From NCBI GenBank assembly GCA_945878065.1, contig CAMDXA010000033.1:1-21752 (forward strand): a stretch of DNA of 21,752 bases, given 5' to 3'. Made by a program: the position numbers and the translations under genes. Below, piece by piece: positions 8,205-16,834 of this stretch (position 1 is its first letter; each line of letters begins with the position of its first letter). The stretch is from Bordetella parapertussis. Lineage in GTDB: Bacteria; Pseudomonadota; Gammaproteobacteria; Burkholderiales; Burkholderiaceae_C. Below the pieces are notes generated by a model. That model was not told the origin of the DNA. It worked only from the letters and a program-made list of their open reading frames with translations, and did no database searches.

Positions 8205-8212
8205 GGTTTTTT

Positions 8213-8227
8213 TGTTGCATCGCAGCA
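8213..8227. promoter_or_regulatory. TGC-rich palindrome, candidate PhaR-type operator, upstream copy
   Basis: TGTTGC-ATC-GCAGCA, identical in both six-base arms to the copy at 8154-8168 and different only in the 3-bp centre. It ends 9 bp before the -35 of the phasin promoter. It is also in the gap upstream of the plus-strand deacetylase gene, so it could affect both directions. Confidence 0.6.
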
Positions 8228-8305
8228 ATTTAGACTGCATTGCCTAATTCCCTGAAACGGATGAAAATCCTTAAAAATCAATCAGATACAGTTTTTTTAT
8301 CAGTA

Positions 8306-9229
8306 ATGAACCTATTTTTTGCCGCAACCAGTTTGCAAACGCTGCCAGCGGGTCACCGTTTCCCGATGGGCAAGTACGAGATATTGCGCCAACGCTTGGC
8401 CGCAGAACTGCCGCAATTGCAGTTAACACTGGCTGAGCCGGCCAGCGACGGTGAACTGGCTTTGGTTCATACGCCCGCGTATGTGCAGGCGGTGGCCAAG
8501 GGTGAATTGAGTGCGCCTGCGCAGCGAGAAATTGGTTTTCCGTGGTCTGAAGGGATGGTGGAGCGGGCGCGCCGTTCTGTCGGCGCGACTGTCAGTGCGG
8601 CGCGGGATGCCATTCGCCATGGTGTGGCGGCGAATCTGGCGGGAGGCACGCACCATGCCTATGCCGACAAGGGCAGCGGCTTTTGCGTGTTCAATGATGT
8701 GGCCGTTGCCGCCCGTTTGCTACAGGCGGAGGTCGCGCGAACACGCAAACCGACTTTGCAAGTGGCCGTGATTGACCTGGATGTTCACCAAGGCAATGGC
8801 ACCGCCAGTATTTTTCGCCATGACCCCTCGGTATTCACCTTGTCGATGCACGGGGCGAAAAATTTTCCGTTTCGCAAAGAGGCCAGCGATATCGACATTG
8901 ATTTGCCTGACGGCTGCACCGACGAGTTGTATTTGGCGCAGTTGCAAGACGCGTTGGCGCAATTGGAGACGCGTTTTTCACCGGAGTTGGTGTTTTATTT
9001 GGCCGGCGCTGATCCGCACGAAGGTGACCGCTTGGGTCGCTTGAAGTTGAGCTTTGAGGGCTTGCTGGCGCGGGACCGCATGGTATTGGACTGGGCGTGG
9101 CAAAAGCGCATTCCCTTGGCCATGGCCATGGCAGGTGGGTATGGCAAAGAGATTGCAGACACGGTACAGGTACAAATAAATACTTTTTCGCAAGCCTTGG
9201 CGGCTTGGGAACGCTGGCAAAATCATTGA
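8306..9229 (+). CDS. Histone deacetylase-family (arginase fold) zinc hydrolase
   Basis: Zinc-dependent amidohydrolase of the HDAC/AcuC/acetylpolyamine amidohydrolase superfamily, predicted to remove acetyl groups from lysines or small amines. It has 307 residues. The family opening LPAGHRFPMGKYEILR is at 13-28. The charge-relay pair H116-H117 is in GGTHHAYA, zinc ligands are D159 and H161 (DLDVHQGNGTA) and D236 (AGADPHEGD), and the transition-state tyrosine is Y279 in GGYG. All active-site residues are present. ATG 8306 fits the normal start of bacterial members. No ribosome site precedes it, and in-frame TTG 8240 and ATG 8261 are alternatives. It starts a run of seven plus-strand genes; the thioesterase begins 2 nt after its stop. 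The true substrate is unknown. Confidence 0.9.
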   Translation: MNLFFAATSLQTLPAGHRFPMGKYEILRQRLAAELPQLQLTLAEPASDGELALVHTPAYVQAVAKGELSAPAQREIGFPWSEGMVERARRSVGATVSAARDAIRHGVAANLAGGTHHAYADKGSGFCVFNDVAVAARLLQAEVARTRKPTLQVAVIDLDVHQGNGTASIFRHDPSVFTLSMHGAKNFPFRKEASDIDIDLPDGCTDELYLAQLQDALAQLETRFSPELVFYLAGADPHEGDRLGRLKLSFEGLLARDRMVLDWAWQKRIPLAMAMAGGYGKEIADTVQVQINTFSQALAAWERWQNH

Positions 9230-9231
9230 TC

Positions 9232-9672
9232 ATGACATCCCCACGCCCGCACGCGCTAGAGCGCTCAGTCTTTAAAAGTTTTAGAAACATTTCTACCCGT
9301 TGGATGGACAACGATGCCTATGGGCATGTCAACAACGTGGTGTACTACCAATGGTTTGACACCGCAGTCAATGCACACCTCATTGAAAACGGTGCGCTGG
9401 ATATTCACAATGGCCAGACCATCGGCTTGGTGGTGGAAACCCATTGCAATTATTTTTCACCGCTGGCATTTCCTCAAACGGTGCAAGTTGGGTTGCGTGT
9501 GGCGCGTATCGGGTCTTCAAGTGTGCGCTACGAGTTGGGTGTGTTTGCCCAAGGCGAAGCATGGAGTGCGGCACACGGCCATTTCATCCATGTGTATGTA
9601 GACAAGTTATCGCGGCGGCCAGTGTCGCAACTGCCAGAAGTTTTGAAACAAGTATTGGAACAACTCACATGA
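9232..9672 (+). CDS. Hotdog-fold acyl-CoA thioesterase (4HBT/YbgC-like)
   Basis: A 146-residue single hotdog domain predicted to hydrolyse acyl-CoA thioesters. The signature RWMDNDAYGHVNNVVYYQWFD lies at 23-43, with D28 in the position of the catalytic aspartate of 4-hydroxybenzoyl-CoA thioesterases. There is no signal peptide, so it should be cytoplasmic. It starts 2 nt after the deacetylase stop, and its own stop overlaps the next start (ATGA at 9669-9672), which suggests coupled translation. The chain length or aromatic nature of the substrate cannot be told. Confidence 0.9.
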   Translation: MTSPRPHALERSVFKSFRNISTRWMDNDAYGHVNNVVYYQWFDTAVNAHLIENGALDIHNGQTIGLVVETHCNYFSPLAFPQTVQVGLRVARIGSSSVRYELGVFAQGEAWSAAHGHFIHVYVDKLSRRPVSQLPEVLKQVLEQLT

Positions 9673-10367
9673 GCACAGCAGCCACGGTTAAAGAAGCCAT
9701 AGACACGCGCATGTCAGCACGCGCATTCACACAGCAAGCCGTGCCGCGCGAGCTCATTGCCGAGTTGTTGGCGCAAGCGTCCCGTGCGCCTTCCGGCACC
9801 AACACCCAGCCTTGGAAGGTCTATGTGTTGCAAGGCCACAGCCGAGACAGCTTGGTGGAAAAAGTTTGCGCGGCGCATGACGAGGTCCGGGCGTATCCGG
9901 AAAAAGCCGCAGAGTACCGCGAGCCCTATGACTACTACCCGGAAAAATGGGTCAGTCCTTTCATCGACCGACGCCGCGAAAACGGCTGGAGCTTGTACGG
10001 ACTGCTTGGCATCACCAAAGGTGACAAAGACAAAATGCATGCACAGCACCAGCGCAATTACCGTTTTTTTTATGCGCCAGTCGGCTTGATGTTCACCTTG
10101 GACAAAGTCATGGGCCGAGGTTCCTTGGTCGACTACGGCATGTTCTTGCAAACCCTGATGCTGGCCGCCAGAGGCATGGGGCTGCACACTTGCCCGCAAG
10201 CCGCATGGAACGGTTTTGGCAGCATCATCTTGCCGCATATCGGTGCTGGCGACAACGAAATGCTGGTGTGTGGCATGGCCCTCGGTTATGCCGACGAGTC
10301 GCAGATCGTCAACACTTTTCGCACACCGCGTGAGACTGTCGCTTCATTCACCCATTGGTTGGAATGA
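9669..10367 (+). CDS. Nitroreductase family flavoprotein
   Basis: FMN-dependent NAD(P)H oxidoreductase of the nitroreductase fold, 232 residues. The FMN phosphate-contacting start is DTRMSARAF (R14, S16, R18). The [11 protein letters not shown] motif (40-50) and the C-terminal PQAAWNGFG...MALGYAD block (176-209) complete the flavin site. Members reduce nitroaromatics, quinones or enones; the physiological substrate is unknown. ATG 9669 overlaps the thioesterase stop by 4 nt, and the next gene (pncB) starts 13 nt after its stop. Confidence 0.92.
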   Translation: MSTAATVKEAIDTRMSARAFTQQAVPRELIAELLAQASRAPSGTNTQPWKVYVLQGHSRDSLVEKVCAAHDEVRAYPEKAAEYREPYDYYPEKWVSPFIDRRRENGWSLYGLLGITKGDKDKMHAQHQRNYRFFYAPVGLMFTLDKVMGRGSLVDYGMFLQTLMLAARGMGLHTCPQAAWNGFGSIILPHIGAGDNEMLVCGMALGYADESQIVNTFRTPRETVASFTHWLE

Positions 10368-10380
10368 GTCAGGTCAACCC

Positions 10381-11562
10381 ATGATCATCACCAGCCTGCT
10401 CGATACAGATTTATACAAATTCACCATGATGCAAGCGGTGTTGCATCAGTTTCCTGGCGCCCAAGTGGCCTACAAATTCAAATGCCGAACACCCGGTGTG
10501 CAGCTCGCGCCTTATGTGGATGACATACGCAGCGAAATCAAGTCTTTGTGCAAACTGCAATTCACCGAGGAAGAGTTGGCTTGGATGCGGGCCATGCGTT
10601 TCATCAAAAGCGACTTTGTCGATTTTCTGGGTATCTTCAGGCTCAACGAAAAATACATCACCGTCAGCGCTTTGCCCGATGGTTCCATCGACATTCAAAT
10701 CAAAGGCCCTTGGTTGCACACCATCTTGTTTGAAATTCCGGTGCTGGCCATCGTCAACGAGGTGTATTTCCGCCACACCCAACCGGTGCCGGATTATGTG
10801 GAAGGGCGCAAGCGCCTTGAGACAAAAATCACGCAACTGCAAGCGGTGGATTTGGGCGATTTGAAGATTGCCGACTACGGCACACGCCGTCGATTCTCCA
10901 AACCGTGGCATGAAGAAGTATTGCGCGTGCTGACTGCGCGTTTGGGGGCGGGTTCGACCGGGCGTTTTGCTGGCACCAGCAATTGTTTGTTTGCCAAAAA
11001 CTTGGGCTTGACGCCGTTGGGCACCATGGCGCACGAGTATTTGCAAGCGTGCCAAGCGCTGGGTCCACGCTTGCGCGACAGCCAAGTGTTTGGTTTTGAA
11101 ACTTGGGCGCGTGAATACCGCGGTGACTTGGGCATTGCGCTCAGTGATGTGTATGGCATCGAACCATTTTTGCGCGACTTTGACATGTACTTTTGCAAAT
11201 TGTTTGACGGGGCCAGGCACGACAGTGGGGACCCGTTCAACTGGGGCGAGCGCATGATCGAGCATTACAAAAACAACCGGGTTGACCCATTAACCAAAAC
11301 ACTGATCTTCAGTGATGGGTTGACCGTGCCTCGCACCATTGAGTTGTACCAACGTTTTCGCGGGCGTTGCCAACTGGCATTTGGTATCGGTACCAACTTG
11401 ACCAACGATCTCGGTTATGAGCCTTTGCAGATCGTTATCAAAATGGTGGAGTGCAACGGACAACCGGTGGCGAAATTGTCCGACACGCCATCCAAAAACA
11501 TGTGCGAAGACGCCAACTACATGGCGTATTTGCGTCAAGTCTTTCAAATTGAATCATTCTGA
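10381..11562 (+). CDS. pncB: Nicotinate phosphoribosyltransferase
   Basis: Converts nicotinate, PRPP and ATP to nicotinate mononucleotide, the entry step of the Preiss-Handler NAD salvage route in the cytoplasm. It has 393 residues, the usual length for the PncB type. The start [15 protein letters not shown] is diagnostic. YGTRRRFS (166-173) and GTSNCLFA (198-205) line the substrate site, and H218 in GTMAHEY corresponds to the histidine that is phosphorylated in enterobacterial Pnc[10 protein letters not shown] and GIGTNLTND (phosphate-binding) follow in the C-terminal third. ATG 10381 is chosen over longer in-frame starts inside the nitroreductase gene. A weak AGG site precedes it. The sodium/proton antiporter gene begins 27 nt after its stop. 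Confidence 0.96.
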   Translation: MIITSLLDTDLYKFTMMQAVLHQFPGAQVAYKFKCRTPGVQLAPYVDDIRSEIKSLCKLQFTEEELAWMRAMRFIKSDFVDFLGIFRLNEKYITVSALPDGSIDIQIKGPWLHTILFEIPVLAIVNEVYFRHTQPVPDYVEGRKRLETKITQLQAVDLGDLKIADYGTRRRFSKPWHEEVLRVLTARLGAGSTGRFAGTSNCLFAKNLGLTPLGTMAHEYLQACQALGPRLRDSQVFGFETWAREYRGDLGIALSDVYGIEPFLRDFDMYFCKLFDGARHDSGDPFNWGERMIEHYKNNRVDPLTKTLIFSDGLTVPRTIELYQRFRGRCQLAFGIGTNLTNDLGYEPLQIVIKMVECNGQPVAKLSDTPSKNMCEDANYMAYLRQVFQIESF

Positions 11563-11589
11563 TCGCTTTTGATTTTTTAGGAAATTTCC

Positions 11590-12867
11590 ATGGAAATTCT
11601 TTTAATTGCTGTGTTTTTTGTCACCTATGCCGCCATCACCCTGGAGCATCAAACCGGGGTCAATAAGTCTGCCCCTGCGCTGATTGGTGCGGTGGTGTTG
11701 TGGGCGATTTATGCCTTTGGCGAGGGCAATATGCCCTTGGTCACCGAGCATTTGAATGAATCATTGGTGACCACTGCGCAAATTATTTTTTTCCTGATGG
11801 GTGCCATGACGATTGTGGAAGTGGTGGACTCCCACGGCGGGTTTGAAATCATCACCTCGCGGATTCGTACCAAGCGTTTGTCCACGCTGATGTGGTTGGT
11901 GGGTACCCTCACTTTTTTTCTCAGTGCGGTGTTGGATAACCTGACGACTGCCATTGTGATGGTGTCGCTGATGAAGAAATTGCTGTCAAAGCGCGAAGAC
12001 AGACTGGTGTTTGCGGGCGTCATCATCATTGCCGCCAATGCGGGCGGGGCCTGGTCCCCGATTGGTGACGTGACCACCACCATGCTGTGGATAGGCGGAC
12101 AAATCACCGCCATGGTCATCATGCAGAGTTTGTTTTTGCCTTCAGTGGTTGCAGCTTTGGTGCCTATGCTGTTTTTCTCTTGGAAGATGCGCCATGCATT
12201 GGTCGAATCCCCAGCGGAGAGTCTGCAACCGCAAAGCGATTTGTATCCGCATGCCAACCTGATGTTCTTTTTGGGTCTGGGTACATTGATTGCGGTACCT
12301 GTATTCAAAACATTGACCGGCTTGCCGCCTTACATGGCCATGCTGTTGGGCTTGGGATTGTTGTGGCTGGTTGGCGATCTGATTCACCGAAATAAAGTTC
12401 CTGAAGAAAAACAGCATTTGACATTGGCCAGTTCTTTGTCTCGCATCGACATGGGTTCACTGACATTCTTCATTGGCATTTTGCTCGCCGTTGCAACCCT
12501 CGAGCATTCCCATGTGCTGACCTCTTTGGCCAATTGGCTCGATACCGTGTTTGGGCGGCAAGATGTGATCGTGGTCCTGATTGGTCTTGCCAGTGCGGTG
12601 GTAGACAACGTCCCACTGGTGGCGGCAGCGATGGGCATGTACGACTTGGCCAAGTACCCGACGGACAGTTTCCTGTGGGAATTTTTGGCGTTTTGTGCGG
12701 GTACGGGCGGCTCAATCTTGGTGATCGGATCAGCGGCAGGCGTAGCCGCCATGGGTCTCGAAAAAATCAACTTTTTTTGGTACGTCAAGCACATCAGCGC
12801 CTTGGCATTGGTGGGTTATTTCGCGGGTGCGTTGGTTTACATTTTTCAATTTAACTTGGCCCATTGA
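11590..12867 (+). CDS. nhaD: Sodium/proton antiporter, NhaD family
   Basis: Inner-membrane antiporter of the ion transporter (IT) superfamily that exports Na+ or Li+ in exchange for protons. It has 425 residues with about 11-12 hydrophobic segments. The two halves carry matching polar motifs, AVLDNLTTAIV (D116-N117) and SAVVDNVPLVAA (D339-N340), the inverted-repeat layout of the fold. ANAGGAWSPIGDVTT (149-163) and GTGGSILVIGSAAG (371-384) are conserved transport motifs. AGGA lies 8 nt before ATG 11590. The gene lies between pncB and a hydroxyacid dehydrogenase whose start is 5 nt after its stop. Ion specificity is inferred from the family. Confidence 0.93.
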   Translation: MEILLIAVFFVTYAAITLEHQTGVNKSAPALIGAVVLWAIYAFGEGNMPLVTEHLNESLVTTAQIIFFLMGAMTIVEVVDSHGGFEIITSRIRTKRLSTLMWLVGTLTFFLSAVLDNLTTAIVMVSLMKKLLSKREDRLVFAGVIIIAANAGGAWSPIGDVTTTMLWIGGQITAMVIMQSLFLPSVVAALVPMLFFSWKMRHALVESPAESLQPQSDLYPHANLMFFLGLGTLIAVPVFKTLTGLPPYMAMLLGLGLLWLVGDLIHRNKVPEEKQHLTLASSLSRIDMGSLTFFIGILLAVATLEHSHVLTSLANWLDTVFGRQDVIVVLIGLASAVVDNVPLVAAAMGMYDLAKYPTDSFLWEFLAFCAGTGGSILVIGSAAGVAAMGLEKINFFWYVKHISALALVGYFAGALVYIFQFNLAH

Positions 12868-12872
12868 AATTC

Positions 12873-13856
12873 ATGAAACCTTCCGTCATTGTTTCTCGCC
12901 CCATTTACCCAGAAGTCATCGACAGACTGCGAACCCATTTCGATGTCACTGCACACCAAACCGACCCCGAATGGACGCCGCAGACGTGGACACAAGCCTT
13001 GTCGCAACATGATGGTGCGCTGACCATGGGCATAGAGCCGGTCAATGCCGAGGTGCTGGCGGCATGCAAGCGCTTGCGCATCTGCGCCAATTTATCGGTG
13101 GGCTATAACAACTTTGATGTGCCGGCCATGACCCAGCACAAAGTACTGGCCACCAACGCGCCTGATGTGCTGACCGAAACCACGGCTGACTTCGGGTTTG
13201 CATTGTTGATGGCTGCCGCACGCCGCGTCACCGAGAGCGAGCGTTACATACGAGAAGGACACTGGCAAAAATGGGCGTTGGAGTCGTTTGCTGGCATGGC
13301 GGTGCACGGCAGCACCTTGGGCATCATCGGCATGGGGCGTATCGGCCAAGCCGTGGCCAAGCGCGGTGCGCACGGTTTCAACATGCGCGTCATCTATCAC
13401 AACCGCAGCCGTCTCAGCGCGTCGGATGAGGCCGCATGCAAGGCAACGTATGTGAGCAAACAAGAACTGTTGCAACAAGCCGACCACGTGGTGTTGGTGT
13501 TGCCTTACAGCAAAGAGTCGCACCACACCATAGGCGCGGCAGAACTCGCACTGATGAAGCCGACCGCCACACTGGTGAACATCGCACGTGGCGGCATCAT
13601 TGACGATGCGGCTTTGGCCAACGCTTTGGCCGCCGGTCAAATTGCCGCGGCAGGTTTGGATGTGTTTGAAGGCGAGCCGTCGGTACACCCCGATTTATTG
13701 AAGGCCACCAATGTGGTGCTGACACCGCACATAGGCAGTTCCACCCGCGCAACGCGTTTGGCCATGGCCAATCTGGCCGCTGATAACCTGATCGCATTTT
13801 TTGACAACGGCACGGCTGTCACGCCGCTTAACCCCGAGGTATTAATCCGCCCATGA
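12873..13856 (+). CDS. D-2-hydroxyacid dehydrogenase (glyoxylate/hydroxypyruvate reductase-like)
   Basis: NAD(P)H-dependent reductase of 2-oxoacids such as glyoxylate, hydroxypyruvate or 2-ketogluconate (GhrB-like). It has 327 residues. The substrate loop NLSVGYNNFD is at 73-82, the Rossmann motif GMGRIG at 153-158, and NRSR (177-180) after beta-2 suggests NADPH use. The catalytic triad is R239 (NIARG), E268 (EGEP) and H286 (PHIGS). ATG 12873 is preferred; a TTG at 12864 overlapping the antiporter stop is possible. Its stop overlaps the rmuC start (ATGA at 13853-13856). The exact substrate is not certain. Confidence 0.92.
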   Translation: MKPSVIVSRPIYPEVIDRLRTHFDVTAHQTDPEWTPQTWTQALSQHDGALTMGIEPVNAEVLAACKRLRICANLSVGYNNFDVPAMTQHKVLATNAPDVLTETTADFGFALLMAAARRVTESERYIREGHWQKWALESFAGMAVHGSTLGIIGMGRIGQAVAKRGAHGFNMRVIYHNRSRLSASDEAACKATYVSKQELLQQADHVVLVLPYSKESHHTIGAAELALMKPTATLVNIARGGIIDDAALANALAAGQIAAAGLDVFEGEPSVHPDLLKATNVVLTPHIGSSTRATRLAMANLAADNLIAFFDNGTAVTPLNPEVLIRP

Positions 13857-15154
13857 ATACCGATTGGACTTATGTCATCGTGCTGGCCGGCATCATCGGC
13901 GCGGCTTTTTATGCCATGCGCCGGTTCTCTCATGCCCCAGCGCAAGGCAACCAAGCCATGGAACAGCTAGAGGAAAAGCTAGAAAGAATTTCGCGCGAAA
14001 TGCGTTTTGAAGTCAGCGAAAACTTGCGCGGTAACCGTCAGGAAATGTCGCAAAGCATGGCGCAGTTTCAGCAAACCTTGACCGAGCAACTCTCCTTGAT
14101 GCAGGCCAATCTCAACGCCCAGTTGCAAACCTTGGGCGAGGGCAATACGCGTCGCATGGCCGAGGTGCGGGAAACGCTTGATAGGCAATTGCAGAACTTG
14201 CAGGAAACCAATCTCGCCAAGCTCGAAGAGATGCGCAAGACGGTAGACGAAAAACTGCAAACCACCTTGGAAAAGCGCTTGAGTGAAAGCTTCAAACAAG
14301 TGGCCGAGCGCTTGGAGCAAGTGCACCAAGGTTTGGGGCAAATGCAAACCCTGGCCCAAGGCGTGGGTGATTTGCAAAAAGTGCTGAGTAATGTGAAAAC
14401 CCGAGGCATTTTTGGTGAAGTGCAATTGCAGGCCTTGTTAGACCAAGTGTTGACCATCGAGCAATACGGCAAGCAAATTGAGACCAAACCGCGCAGCAAC
14501 CAGCGTGTGGATTTCGCCATCAAGTTGCCCGGCCGCAGCGACGACGGCGCCGCTGTGTGGCTGCCCATCGATGCGAAATTTCCGCGTGAAGACTACGAAC
14601 GATTGTTAGAAGCGCAAAACCGTTCCGACGCGCCGGGTGCAGAGAGCGCGGCCAAAGCCATGGAAGCACGCATTCGTTTGGAAGCCAAAACCATTGCAGA
14701 AAGTTATTTGGCGCCGCCGCACACCACCGACTTTGCGATTTTGTTTTTACCGGTCGAAGGTTTGTATGCCGAGGTATTGCGCCGCCCCGGTTTGATGGAC
14801 GCTTTGCAGCGTGACTACCGTGTAACCTTGGCCGGACCTACCACGCTGCTCGCCATATTGAACAGCTTGCACATGGGCTTTCGCACGCTCGCTTTGGAGA
14901 AGCAAGCCTCTGAAGTGTGGAAGGTGTTGGGCGCGGTCAAAACCGAGTTTGAACGTTACGGCGAATGGGTGGCCAAGGTGCGCGAGCAGGTACAAAAAGC
15001 GGCCGACACTTTGGACAAGGCCGACACCCGCAGCAAACAAATGCGCCGCGCTTTGAAAGTCGTGGAAGCCTTGCCCGAGACCGAAGCCTTGGCTCGTTTA
15101 CCTTTGCAAATGGACGATATGTCGGACGTGATCGATCCGAACGATCCAGATTAA
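13853..15154 (+). CDS. rmuC: DNA recombination protein RmuC
   Basis: Membrane-anchored putative nuclease that in E. coli limits recombination at short inverted repeats. It has 433 residues. One N-terminal membrane segment (about 6-22) is followed by a long coiled coil (about 35-180). The RmuC nuclease-like domain starts at [12 protein letters not shown] (181-192) and includes [12 protein letters not shown] (237-248), a PD-(D/E)XK-type core with D240 and K242. [12 protein letters not shown] follows. The C-terminus is Asp/Pro-rich. ATG 13853 overlaps the dehydrogenase stop by 4 nt. At its 3' end, TAA 15152-15154 overlaps the reverse-strand efp stop in a shared TTAA. Confidence 0.96.
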   Translation: MNTDWTYVIVLAGIIGAAFYAMRRFSHAPAQGNQAMEQLEEKLERISREMRFEVSENLRGNRQEMSQSMAQFQQTLTEQLSLMQANLNAQLQTLGEGNTRRMAEVRETLDRQLQNLQETNLAKLEEMRKTVDEKLQTTLEKRLSESFKQVAERLEQVHQGLGQMQTLAQGVGDLQKVLSNVKTRGIFGEVQLQALLDQVLTIEQYGKQIETKPRSNQRVDFAIKLPGRSDDGAAVWLPIDAKFPREDYERLLEAQNRSDAPGAESAAKAMEARIRLEAKTIAESYLAPPHTTDFAILFLPVEGLYAEVLRRPGLMDALQRDYRVTLAGPTTLLAILNSLHMGFRTLALEKQASEVWKVLGAVKTEFERYGEWVAKVREQVQKAADTLDKADTRSKQMRRALKVVEALPETEALARLPLQMDDMSDVIDPNDPD

Positions 15155-15705
15155 ACGCGCTTGCGGTACTCAGCGGTACGTGTATCGATTTCCACTTTGT
15201 CGCCTTGCGCCACAAAAATAGGCACGTTGATGTCAAAGCCGGTGGAGATTTTTGCAGGCTTCAACACTTTGCCAGAGGTGTCGCCTTTGACAGCGGGCTC
15301 GGTCCAAGTGATTTCACGAACCACGCTGGTAGGCAATTCTACTGAAATTGCTTTGCCGTCATAGAACACCACTTCGGCGGTCATGCCGTCTTCAAGGTAA
15401 TTGAGCGAATCGCCCATGTTCTCGTTTTCCACTTCGTACTGGTTGAAGTCAGTGTCCATCCACACATACATGGGGTCGGCAAAGTAAGAATAGGTGCATT
15501 CCTTTTTGTCCAGAATAATTTGGTCCATTTTGTCGTCGGCTTTGAAAACCACTTCGGTGTTGAAGTTGGCAATCAGGCTTTTGAGTTTCATGCGCACAGT
15601 GGCTGAGTTGCGACCGCCACGGCTGTATTCGGTTTTCAAAACGACCATCGGGTCTTTGCCGTGCATGATGACGTTACCGGCGCGAATTTCTTGGGCTATT
15701 TTCAT
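15151..15705 (-). CDS. efp: Translation elongation factor P
   Basis: Binds between the P and E sites of stalled ribosomes and restores peptide bond formation at consecutive prolines. It has 184 residues and three beta-barrel domains (KOW-like, then two OB-like). The tip loop is SRGGRNSA with R32, the residue rhamnosylated by EarP in beta- and some gammaproteobacteria; lysine-type modification is thus not expected. ATG 15705 gives the standard MKIAQEIR start and the correct R32 numbering. An in-frame ATG at 15738 adds 11 residues and has a better ribosome site (AAAGG), so it may be used too. The gene follows earP directly on the same strand. Confidence 0.96.
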   Translation of the reverse strand: MKIAQEIRAGNVIMHGKDPMVVLKTEYSRGGRNSATVRMKLKSLIANFNTEVVFKADDKMDQIILDKKECTYSYFADPMYVWMDTDFNQYEVENENMGDSLNYLEDGMTAEVVFYDGKAISVELPTSVVREITWTEPAVKGDTSGKVLKPAKISTGFDINVPIFVAQGDKVEIDTRTAEYRKRV

Positions 15706-15739
15706 AATAGTGGTTAAGGCTTGAGGCAAAGCTGACATT

Positions 15740-16792
15740 TTAGCCTTTAGCCGCCACGAAAGCCCTCAGTCGCTCGGCAAGCCCGGTTTGTTGCGCCAGT
15801 CGCCGCTGGATATCTGCAACCCATGTCGCCCATTCGGCCAAGGCTGGCGCGGTGAATTCGGGCAAAGCTTTTGGTGTTTCGCTGTTCCATGCCAGGTGTG
15901 ATTGCACCACCACCGGCGGGGCCTTGGTGCGCTCCAAAAACGCATTCAATTTTTTCCAATGTGCACCATCGTCCTGCGGGTAAATCTGCCAGAGCAAGGG
16001 CTTGCCTGCGTGTATCGCCCGCACCAACGAATCCTCGCCGCGCACCAGATTCAAGTCCATGGACGACAGAAATAGGTCGTAGTCGTCTTGTGACATCGCT
16101 GCCACATCGTGCAGCTTGAGCGCATGGGCGGTGCCTGCAGGCAGCGTTTGCAAAGCCAGTTGTACTGCTTTGGTGGCGCGGCCTGCGGTCACAAACAATT
16201 CACTGCCTGCGTGTTGTTGCGCCAGTTGCGTCAACCATTGCGCCATGCCCGCCGGTTCGTAGCAAAACACACTGATGCGCAAATTGCGCCGGGCAGCGGT
16301 GCTTGATGCGTCGCTGGGGCAGGTGCGCGACAGCAGTCCACCGCTTTGTGCGTCGAGGCCCGGGTAATAAAACCATTTGGTCAATCCCTTGGCGGGGCCG
16401 CTCAGCACAGGCGAGGGCAGGCCATGGTTGCGAATGGCATAGGCTTCGGCACTGAAATATTCCACATTGACCCAGACTGGCGGCAAGGGCGCGGCAGCCA
16501 TGGCCGCTTGCCACGCAACGGGCAATTCACACCCAAACGCTTCAATCACAACGTCATGCAAGTCTTCAACCGGCACAGGCGCGTGATCATTGGGCCAGGG
16601 TTGTATCTCGACCCTTGGGTGGCCCAAGGGTGCCATCCAGGCCAGTGCGCTGGCGTCATCGACAAACAGGGTCACGGTTTGACGGCTAGCGGCCAATTGT
16701 GCGGCTAACCGCCAAGCAAAACCGATGTCGCCGTGGTTGTCGATCACGCGGCAAAACACGGCCCATTTCTTCTCATGGATTTCCCTTGTCAC
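15740..16792 (-). CDS. earP: EF-P arginine rhamnosyltransferase EarP
   Basis: Inverting glycosyltransferase (GT104, GT-B fold) that attaches rhamnose from dTDP-rhamnose to Arg32 of EF-P. It has 350 residues. The N-terminal [17 protein letters not shown] carries D18 and D22, the latter in the place of the catalytic Asp of studied EarPs. The KWFYYPGL segment (139-146) is conserved, and RGEDSLVRA (251-259) with E253 binds the nucleotide sugar. The start is GTG 16792: an in-frame TGA lies a short way upstream and no in-frame ATG exists nearby. AAGGGA lies 9 nt upstream. It directly precedes efp, its substrate gene. The rhamnose synthesis genes are not in this window. Confidence 0.95.
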   Translation of the reverse strand: MTREIHEKKWAVFCRVIDNHGDIGFAWRLAAQLAASRQTVTLFVDDASALAWMAPLGHPRVEIQPWPNDHAPVPVEDLHDVVIEAFGCELPVAWQAAMAAAPLPPVWVNVEYFSAEAYAIRNHGLPSPVLSGPAKGLTKWFYYPGLDAQSGGLLSRTCPSDASSTAARRNLRISVFCYEPAGMAQWLTQLAQQHAGSELFVTAGRATKAVQLALQTLPAGTAHALKLHDVAAMSQDDYDLFLSSMDLNLVRGEDSLVRAIHAGKPLLWQIYPQDDGAHWKKLNAFLERTKAPPVVVQSHLAWNSETPKALPEFTAPALAEWATWVADIQRRLAQQTGLAERLRAFVAAKG

Positions 16793-16811
16793 CGCGTTAT
16801 TTCCCTTGTCA
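16779..16811. repeat. 13-bp perfect direct repeat in the earP / serine hydrolase divergent region
   Basis: ATTTCCCTTGTCA occurs at 16779-16791 and again at 16799-16811, start to start 20 bp, about two helical turns. The right copy contains the candidate -35 (TTGTCA) of the plus-strand hydrolase gene and, read on the minus strand, the AAGGGA ribosome site of earP. The left copy covers the first codons of earP. It could be a local duplication or a pair of regulator sites. Confidence 0.7.
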
Positions 16812-16834
16812 ATTTTGGTTGGGGTTCATAGGAT
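16806..16834 (+). promoter_or_regulatory. Candidate sigma70-type promoter of the serine hydrolase gene
   Basis: TTGTCA (16806-16811, five of six to consensus) is followed after 17 bp by TAGGAT (16829-16834, four of six). Transcription would begin near 16841, about 46 nt before ATG 16887. A 7-bp inverted repeat (16838-16844 with 16859-16865) would sit at the very 5' end of the mRNA, before the ribosome site AAGGA at 16875-16879. Confidence 0.5.

Noticed and set aside
10411..11265. 284-codon open frame on the minus strand inside pncB
   Set aside because: It lies fully antisense to a clear nicotinate phosphoribosyltransferase; its Arg/His/Gln-rich composition is that of a shadow frame, with no recognisable domain.
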